Shown here: positions 58,215 through 64,000 of the stretch, piece after piece | Layout: every line of letters begins with the position of its first letter | How positions within the stretch are numbered: position 1 is the stretch's first letter | Assembly: GCF_014489845.1 (NCBI RefSeq) | Contig: NZ_JABURY010000008.1 | Location: forward strand, 1 to 64,000 | Length of the DNA stretch: 64,000 bases | Reading direction: 5' to 3' | Source of the DNA: Frischella japonica | GTDB taxonomy: Bacteria; Pseudomonadota; Gammaproteobacteria; Enterobacterales; Orbaceae | Program-made: the position numbers and the translations under genes | Notes under the pieces: generated by a model | Databases searched by the model: none | The model's input: only the letters and a program-made list of their open reading frames with translations | Told to the model about the DNA's origin: nothing

Positions 58215-59462
58215 ATGATTATTAATTTTACTGTAGAAAATTTTCTTTCTTTTCAAGAACCCCAAACTTTAAGTTTGGTTGCAGAACCGCCCTATGATAA
58301 TAATAAAGATAATTTATTAGATTCTCCTATAGAAGGAATTAAGCTTCTAAAAGCAGTTATTATTTATGGAGCTAATGCATCAGGAAAGTCTAATTTTATT
58401 ACAGCCCTCGCTCACTTCAGAAGTTTGGTCTTAGAGTCATTGAAATTTACTCCTGATGATAATTTATGGAATCCCTCATCTCCTCAGTTTGCATTAAATT
58501 CAGAAAGTCGTCATTCTCCATCTCGTTATGAAATTAACTTTTTTTGTAATAATATTCGATATAACTATTCTATTTCATTTTATAAAGATAGAATATTTAA
58601 TGAACGTCTCTCTTATTTTCCAAAACGTTACGAAAAGCTTATCTTTGATAGATTTTTAGATGCTCAGGATCAGTATATCTTTATTCTTGGTGCTGATTTG
58701 AAGCCAGTGAGAATCTTTAACGATATAGCAAGAAAAACAGCTAAAAATGTACTTTTTTTATCAAAAGCAGTTCAAGAAAATACCCACTTTTTAGAACCTA
58801 TTTATAATTGGTTTGCGAAAGGCTTATCTGAAGAACCTGAAATGATAGATTTAGCCAGGATGTGTTGCAATGATAGTTCTTATAAAAAAAATATATTAGA
58901 TTTTATTCGCTCTCAAGATATTAATATTGTTGACTTAAGCATTGATGAAAAAAAAATTGAATCAGATTTTTTTGATGGTGATAATATTCCAGAAGAGATT
59001 AAAAAGAAATTATTTGATGATTTAAAAGACCAATTTACTTATAAAATATCTACTTACCATAAAGATAATAATGATGACTTAATAGAGTTTCCGCTAAAAT
59101 TAGAATCAAGAGGAACTCTTAAGCTACTTGAGCTTTCATCAATTATGATGAAAGATTCAATCTATGAGTCAAAAGCTTTTTATATTGATGAACTAGGTTC
59201 TGATTTACATCCACTATTAGTGAAAAACTTTATAAGTAGTTTTCAAAAAACAACCAATCAGCTAATTGCTGCAACACATGATACTCATTTAATTGACTCT
59301 AAATATTTAAGAAAAGACCAAATTTATTTTATTGAGAAAAATTCAGAACAAGCATCTGTTTTATATTCTTTATCAGACTTCCGTCCAAGAAATGATAGAG
59401 AAAATTGGGAGTTACGCTATTTAAGCGGAAGATATGGTGCTACACCATTTTTCAAAGATTAA
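58215..59462 (+). CDS. AbiLi/RloA-like AAA ATPase (phage defence)
   Basis: 415 residues of the AAA_15/21 group: FTVENFLSFQEPQTLSL at the start, Walker A GANASGKSN near 50-58, Walker B FYIDELGSDLHPLLV near 318, and ATHDTHLID as the switch His. These are SMC-like ATPases found in abortive infection systems. The next gene, 16 bases later, is RloB-like, the pair seen in AbiL and in RloAB loci. Function as defence is by family and context. Confidence 0.85.
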   Translation: MIINFTVENFLSFQEPQTLSLVAEPPYDNNKDNLLDSPIEGIKLLKAVIIYGANASGKSNFITALAHFRSLVLESLKFTPDDNLWNPSSPQFALNSESRHSPSRYEINFFCNNIRYNYSISFYKDRIFNERLSYFPKRYEKLIFDRFLDAQDQYIFILGADLKPVRIFNDIARKTAKNVLFLSKAVQENTHFLEPIYNWFAKGLSEEPEMIDLARMCCNDSSYKKNILDFIRSQDINIVDLSIDEKKIESDFFDGDNIPEEIKKKLFDDLKDQFTYKISTYHKDNNDDLIEFPLKLESRGTLKLLELSSIMMKDSIYESKAFYIDELGSDLHPLLVKNFISSFQKTTNQLIAATHDTHLIDSKYLRKDQIYFIEKNSEQASVLYSLSDFRPRNDRENWELRYLSGRYGATPFFKD

Positions 59463-59477
59463 AGCTGGGAGTCTTTA

Positions 59478-60230
59478 ATGGGAAGTGAAGATTTAAAAAA
59501 GAAAAAAATAAATGAAAATAAGAAAAGCCGAGCTAATAGAAAAGATATAAGACGAAATAATAATTATAGACCAATAATACCCAAAATTTTGATATTAACA
59601 GAAGGTGTTTCGGAGAAGATTTATTTTGAGGGATTAAAAAATAAGTTTTCTTTATCGACACTATCAGTAATGAAAAGTGAATATACTGATAGTGTTGGAC
59701 TTATTAAAAATGCTATAAAAATCGCAGAGGAATCAATTCAAAAGCATGAGCCATATGATTACATATTCTGCGTATTTGATCTAGATACGGTTAATAATAA
59801 GAATTTTATTAATAAAATCATAATTTATGAAAATCAAAATCCTGAACAACCTAAAGTAAAAATTTTTCCAATTTATACTTATCCGTGTTTTGAAATATGG
59901 TTCATTTTGCATTTTGATTTATGCACTAAGCCATTCACTTCTAAAGGTAAGAAATCTATAGGCGATACGGCAAAGGCTTATTTGGAAAAACATGCTAAAG
60001 GATATAACGAAACAGATGAAAAATGTATAGAACAATTTATTGATAATTATAAAGAAGCAATAAATAATTCGATGAAACTGATTGAGTCGCAAAAGGATAA
60101 CGAGTCAATTAATCCAATATGTACTATACATAAATTAGTAAAACTATTAGAAAATATTAATCAGAGAAATCATGAGGGATACATTTTTACTAAAGACCAT
60201 GAAGAAGAATTCATAGAGTCATACATTTAG
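59478..60230 (+). CDS. AbiLii/RloB-like TOPRIM nuclease partner
   Basis: 250 residues of the RloB family. After a basic N-terminus (KKKKINENKKSRANRKD), the TOPRIM-like strand ILILTEGVSEKIYFEGLK carries the acidic Glu; FCVFDLDTVNN carries the DxD pair; then YPCFEIWFILHFDL. Probably the nuclease of the pair, licensed by the upstream ATPase. Start ATG 59478 follows GGGAG. Confidence 0.85.
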   Translation: MGSEDLKKKKINENKKSRANRKDIRRNNNYRPIIPKILILTEGVSEKIYFEGLKNKFSLSTLSVMKSEYTDSVGLIKNAIKIAEESIQKHEPYDYIFCVFDLDTVNNKNFINKIIIYENQNPEQPKVKIFPIYTYPCFEIWFILHFDLCTKPFTSKGKKSIGDTAKAYLEKHAKGYNETDEKCIEQFIDNYKEAINNSMKLIESQKDNESINPICTIHKLVKLLENINQRNHEGYIFTKDHEEEFIESYI

Positions 60231-60370
60231 ATATATCATCAGTTATCGATGCAGCATAGATAAATTAATATTTTTAAATTAATATATTTTACTAGCACAA
60301 ACTGGAGCTAGCTGTTATCGGTTTTCTATGATCAACTTTTCAAAATTACTACCAAATCGAAAACCCCAAA

Positions 60371-60553
60371 TTAGTTTTTATTCTTCTTATATTTTAAAAT
60401 CACCTTTGCCAGTTTATCATCTTCTGCATACAAATAAACTAATGGTATATCTAAAGCTACAGCTAATCTTCCGGCAGTATCTAAACTCGCATCATGAATC
60501 CCTTGTTCGTACCTAGAAAAAATAATGCATGAATTATTTATTTTTTGTTTTGA
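60371..60553 (-). pseudogene. Truncated XRE-type regulator
   Basis: The minus strand reads SKQKINNSCIIFSRYEQGIH and DASLDTAGRLAVALDIPLVY, then LYAEDDKLAKVI and a stop. This is the second half of a Cro/CI-like helix-turn-helix protein; the N-terminus and start are missing. The rest of 60231-60723 holds no gene. Confidence 0.65.
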
Positions 60554-60723
60554 GTTTCAGATAGTTAAATAAAATGGATACCATTTAATTGGTATTATAT
60601 TATCAATAATAGACGTATATATTCATGCTGTGAATTTATGGTGCACTTAATATTTAGGACATTAAATAAAATTCTTTTAAACTTAACGGTTTTTATTCAA
60701 ACAAGGAATTGAAAAAATTATAA

Positions 60724-61068
60724 TCATAATAAATTTTTTAATGTTTTCCATTCATGTTTAAATTTATACTTAAAAAAGATAGAGAGTAGATACATTTTAG
60801 CTTTATTAATCGGATCATTTTCGTTTTTTTTGATGTTACAAATTTTATTAATCAATATATCTGTATCAAAAAACCAACAAACGGGTGGAACTGGGACCAC
60901 AGTATTATAATAGCAAGCAGGTGCCACATAATTAAATAAAACATATTCAACATGGGATGTAGGAAATAATTTTGCAATGGAAGCTATATAGCTATAATCT
61001 ATCCTTTTATCCACAAATAGATCAGAAAGAGCAATGTAAAGTTTTTCTTCATTTAAAATATATTCCAT
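60724..61068 (-). CDS. Candidate immunity protein of the orphan PAAR cassette
   Basis: 114 residues, soluble, with a proline-rich centre (NTVVPVPPVCWFFD). Its start overlaps the effector stop by 16 bases, so it is translationally coupled. Small size and position are those of immunity genes. No membrane segment is obvious, although an inner-membrane effector would usually need a membrane-associated immunity protein; this is a weak point of the assignment. Confidence 0.55.
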   Translation of the reverse strand: MEYILNEEKLYIALSDLFVDKRIDYSYIASIAKLFPTSHVEYVLFNYVAPACYYNTVVPVPPVCWFFDTDILINKICNIKKNENDPINKAKMYLLSIFFKYKFKHEWKTLKNLL

Positions 61069-61847
61069 TTAGTAAATTCCTCTATTTCATCATCAAGGCT
61101 ATCAGCAACAGCGGAACCAATCATAGAACCACCAATACTACCAATAAAGACAACAGCTAATGCACATAATGGAGCTCCAGGACCACATATTGATGATACG
61201 CCTAATGCGGCAAGCCAGCCCCCAGCAAAAGCTCCTCCGATTCCAAGACCTTGCTTTATAGTTTCTTTGGTTTTATTTTGGGCATTAAGTATCTCATAGG
61301 TGGCAAGGGATGCAGTCACTAAAATACCGACTTTACCTAAAACATTTAATCGCTTCACTTTTGTGCTAAAATTTATATTATTCCGACCGGAAGATTCAAT
61401 TAATTCATAATAAATAGTATTTTTCTGTAATCTTGTAAGATCTTGGAAATTCACTTTAAACTTTCTTTGCGCATATTCATCTAATAAATTATTTAAAACT
61501 GGGGGGGCTTTCTTATATTTTTCAGCTATTGCCACTCCATGAGTTGATGTGAATTTTCTATGTTCCGCCATAATTTGATTTCTCATTTTATAACAAAATT
61601 CTGCACCATCTTTTACCGTTAATTGTTTAGAGTTAACTAATTCTCTGACTTCTTGTGACATTCTTCTAATGTTATTCACATAATTTTGCCTTACTTGTGA
61701 ATCGCTGATCGCATCTTTTGAGAATTTCATTGCAGTATTGTTTAGTGCAGAAATCGCGTTATCTAATATCTGATCTTGCTCATCGATTAAATGTTCTTTT
61801 CCTACAGGGTATTGGCCTGGTATTTCTGTATATAATTGTATAACCAT
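61053..61847 (-). CDS. Putative membrane-targeting T6SS effector with glycine-zipper segment
   Basis: 264 residues. The first 185 are soluble and helical, starting YTEIPGQYPVGKEHLIDEQD. After that come two or three hydrophobic, Gly/Ala-rich stretches (GKVGILVTASLATYEILNA and GLGIGGAFAGGWLAALGVSS...GSIGGSMIGSAVADSL), a colicin-like or glycine-zipper hairpin able to insert in membranes. It starts six bases after a PAAR gene, so it is probably cargo of that PAAR. No catalytic motif seen. Confidence 0.6.
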   Translation of the reverse strand: MVIQLYTEIPGQYPVGKEHLIDEQDQILDNAISALNNTAMKFSKDAISDSQVRQNYVNNIRRMSQEVRELVNSKQLTVKDGAEFCYKMRNQIMAEHRKFTSTHGVAIAEKYKKAPPVLNNLLDEYAQRKFKVNFQDLTRLQKNTIYYELIESSGRNNINFSTKVKRLNVLGKVGILVTASLATYEILNAQNKTKETIKQGLGIGGAFAGGWLAALGVSSICGPGAPLCALAVVFIGSIGGSMIGSAVADSLDDEIEEFTKWNIF

Positions 61848-61852
61848 AAAAA

Positions 61853-62449
61853 TTAACCTAATATGTTTTTTAATAAAGTTTCTGTTATGCTTGATGTAAT
61901 ATTATCATTTTCCAAGTATTTTAAATTCTCAATTTTTATTTTTGCATTATCACATTCTGTATCAATCGGGATCCTTGCTTTATTATTTTTATCGAAGCAG
62001 CCTTTTAATAATTGACCATTATCTAGAGTAATAACAAAGCTCAGACCTGAGTAATCTTTGTCTAAAGGAAGTTGGAAACCAATCCATTTATCCGATACAT
62101 TTTTGTTAAATGGCTGTTTATTTTCGACGAATGATGATTGATATAAATTTGGTTGGTTGTTGCTTAAGGTGTCAATAAACATGGTGCTTTTAGTGGCAAT
62201 AATTCTATGACTCCCAATGGGAGAGCATTTACAAGCAATGATGCATCCATCGTAAGCAGCAGGTTTACCATCTATGATAATATTTTTAGTTCCTTCAATA
62301 ATTTTGCCGGAGCTTTTACACTTCGGGCAGGTTGCTATATCACCTAATAGCGCTATCCCGTTAGTACCACAAAAACTACTTCCAGAGGCTGTAATAATAC
62401 GACCACCAGTATTTGTTTCATCATCAATGACTGCTATTCGTTTTGTCAT
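61853..62449 (-). CDS. PAAR protein with C-terminal extension
   Basis: 198 residues. The PAAR domain (about 1-88) has RIAVIDDETNTGGRIITASG, CPKCKSSGKIIEG and YDGCIIACKCSPIGSHRII with Cys/His for zinc. The extension (about 105-198) contains WIGFQLPLDKDYSGLSFVIT and GCFDKNNKARIPIDTECD, a beta-rich adaptor-like domain likely to bind the following effector. First gene of a three-gene minus-strand cassette. Confidence 0.9.
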   Translation of the reverse strand: MTKRIAVIDDETNTGGRIITASGSSFCGTNGIALLGDIATCPKCKSSGKIIEGTKNIIIDGKPAAYDGCIIACKCSPIGSHRIIATKSTMFIDTLSNNQPNLYQSSFVENKQPFNKNVSDKWIGFQLPLDKDYSGLSFVITLDNGQLLKGCFDKNNKARIPIDTECDNAKIKIENLKYLENDNITSSITETLLKNILG

Positions 62450-63452
62450 TCATTAATTTTCCTATGCAGTATTGTATTTTTTTTAATTTTATTATAAACG
62501 AAACAGAGTAAAAATAATATTAAGTAGATCTCAATTTAAAATCTTCATAACAATAAAAGTTAGACATTACAGATTTGATTTTAACCCCCTAATTTAAATT
62601 AGGAGGCTAAAAGGGATTGTAATGGTTATTAAGTTTAATGAGCATACTGAGTAACAATATAAGATTCATTATTTACAATGAACCCCTCTATCTTCAAACT
62701 GCAAATACCGAGTTAAAGCGCTTCAACGATGATGCTCAATTAGCGGTGCATGGCTTAATGATCTATCACTAGTAACACAATGAAGGGAGTCAAATTTAAT
62801 CTTGATGTGATTAAAACGACACTCACGCATAATCATAAAAACGAAGTAAGACGAACTTTAACGTACAGCATATCTTGAAAAGCGAAAGGAATGAATAAGT
62901 TGGTAGGAAAACTGATTTATTAAAGAGATCATTAAAATAAAAAGAGGTATAAACCCCGTTAGTTATTTTATCTCTAGTTCAGTATAAACATTCTAAAGAA
63001 GATCTTTATATATATTAAGTAAATACATAAGCTTAAAAAAATAGTTATTTTAATTTCCGCAAATTAACTTTTATTTGTTAATCATTTTGCATAAGTGTAT
63101 TACTAACTATTTTGAACTCTTATTTAACAGACCATTCTAATTTAGTGCGAGAATATAGATACTTATAAGTTTATATTTTGCTCCTTAGCATATAATGATT
63201 TCAATATTAATTATGTTATTTTTTCTCGTTTAATTTTAAATATCGAGCACTTTGATTCCACTCATTTTGAATAATTTCATCATCATTACCGTGAAAATAA
63301 GCCAGCCACAGTTACTCAGAGAATTAACAGAAAAGAAATCAGTAAATCCTTAGATTACTAAAAAAGGTAGGCAATACGTTTATCAATATTATGGTAGTAG
63401 CGTATATTTAACTTGTTGATACTAGTTATTAATAAGTAAAAATACTGGGTAT
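62450..63452. other. Gene-poor region with short broken frames
   Basis: About 1 kb without a supported gene. Short protein-like frames are present (for example LQTANTELKRFNDDAQLAVH near 62692 and KFNLDVIKTTLTHNHKNEVR near 62790) but each ends within 35 codons. This looks like decayed island DNA. Confidence 0.4.
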
Positions 63453-63659
63453 ATGTCGTATTTTTCAATCAAAAAATCAGTATTATTTCACTATTTTGGA
63501 AAAATAGTATATGTAAAAGCACCTTCTATTAAAGCATTAATTATTCAATTTAGAGAAAATATTAGTGAACTCAATCACTTTACCGAAAAACACGGAATTT
63601 ATATTGATAAGATTTATTTGAATAATAAATTACTTGAACGAAAAATATATTACCGCTGA
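63453..63659 (+). CDS. Small unrecognised ORF
   Basis: 68 residues, aromatic-rich N-terminus (SYFSIKKSVLFHYFGKIVYV), helical C-terminus. No clear ribosome binding site. May be a small gene or a relic. Confidence 0.3.
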   Translation: MSYFSIKKSVLFHYFGKIVYVKAPSIKALIIQFRENISELNHFTEKHGIYIDKIYLNNKLLERKIYYR

Positions 63660-63831
63660 TCTGGTTAAAACGGCGAAGGTTTGGGTAATTATCGCCAAGA
63701 ATTGTTTATGATTATTAGGTTGTTAGTTAACAAATTTTTATGCTGATTTGTTATGGGTTATACTATAATTATGATATAAGGTATAGCAAAAGATCATGGT
63801 TAGACATAGTTATAAAGAGGGATTTTGGTAA

Positions 63832-64000
63832 ATGAAAATTTTAAAATTAATCAAAAATTGTTTAATCATGTTTTTAGCCTATTTAATAATATGTAACTTT
63901 GTAATCTATCTCTATGCCCAGCAACAGCCTATCGATAATGCTGATACGGTGGTTGTATTAGGGGCAAAAGTTATTGGAACGCCTGCGCGACCTCATCCGA
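63832..64000 (+). CDS. DUF218 family membrane protein (SanA/ElyC/YdcF-like), N-terminus
   Basis: The first 56 residues before the window ends. A signal anchor (LIMFLAYLIICNFVIYLYA) is followed by NADTVVVLGAKVIGTPARP, which is the DUF218 entry motif (DxVVVLGxxv). Members affect envelope integrity and cell-wall lipid carrier metabolism. GAGGG lies upstream of the start. Confidence 0.75.
   Translation, partial: MKILKLIKNCLIMFLAYLIICNFVIYLYAQQQPIDNADTVVVLGAKVIGTPARPHP

Overview
The window is AT-rich gammaproteobacterial DNA. Core genes (greB, tex, murB, birA, modF, uvrB, rluA, dsbB, rluC, bepA, folE, ribF, ileS, lspA, ispH, zur, ratA/ratB, smpB, ssrA) are close to enterobacterial versions, and the tmRNA tag reads ANDENYALAA. 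Base composition plus gene set fit an Orbaceae bee-gut symbiont such as Gilliamella; that name is recall, not something the sequence proves.

Layout. (1) 1-2100: the end of a secreted toxin gene (ParB-like nuclease domain) with a downstream immunity candidate, then an unrecognised 305-residue ORF. (2) 2119-16773: a 14.6 kb integrated element in a tRNA-Lys(CTT) gene. It has a P4-type integrase, a regulatory RNA region, two AlpA-like regulators, a BRO-type antirepressor, an Icd-like protein and a P4-type primase-helicase. These are followed by a complete HK97-type capsid and packaging set: capsid, protease, portal, two head-tail connectors, HNH, TerS, TerL. There are no tail or lysis genes. This is the architecture of a capsid-forming phage-inducible chromosomal island (cf-PICI), a satellite that makes its own DNA-filled heads and borrows tails from a helper phage. 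(3) 16774-18850: a decayed second element with relics of two unrelated integrases, bounded by a third copy of the tRNA 3' end. (4) 19370-26461: an orphan type VI secretion cassette of VgrG, a putative papain-fold effector, an exported candidate immunity protein, PAAR and a membrane protein. (5) 27199-55285: conserved core chromosome ending in tmRNA. (6) 55286-63700: a variable island downstream of ssrA with an XRE regulator, a dead IS256-family element, an AbiL/RloAB-like defence pair and an orphan PAAR-effector-immunity cassette. (7) The last 170 bases start a DUF218-family membrane protein.

How it works together. The satellite integrates and excises at the tRNA and appears to be controlled through RNA hairpins and AlpA-like factors. 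It replicates with its own primase-helicase and packages itself. The T6SS cassettes and the left-edge toxin pair are interbacterial competition modules. The AbiL-like pair is a phage-defence candidate. The core blocks form ordinary operons: tex-murB-MFS-birA; ribF, ileS-lspA-ispH; rdgB-rluA-dsbB; ratA-ratB-zur-SMR pair.
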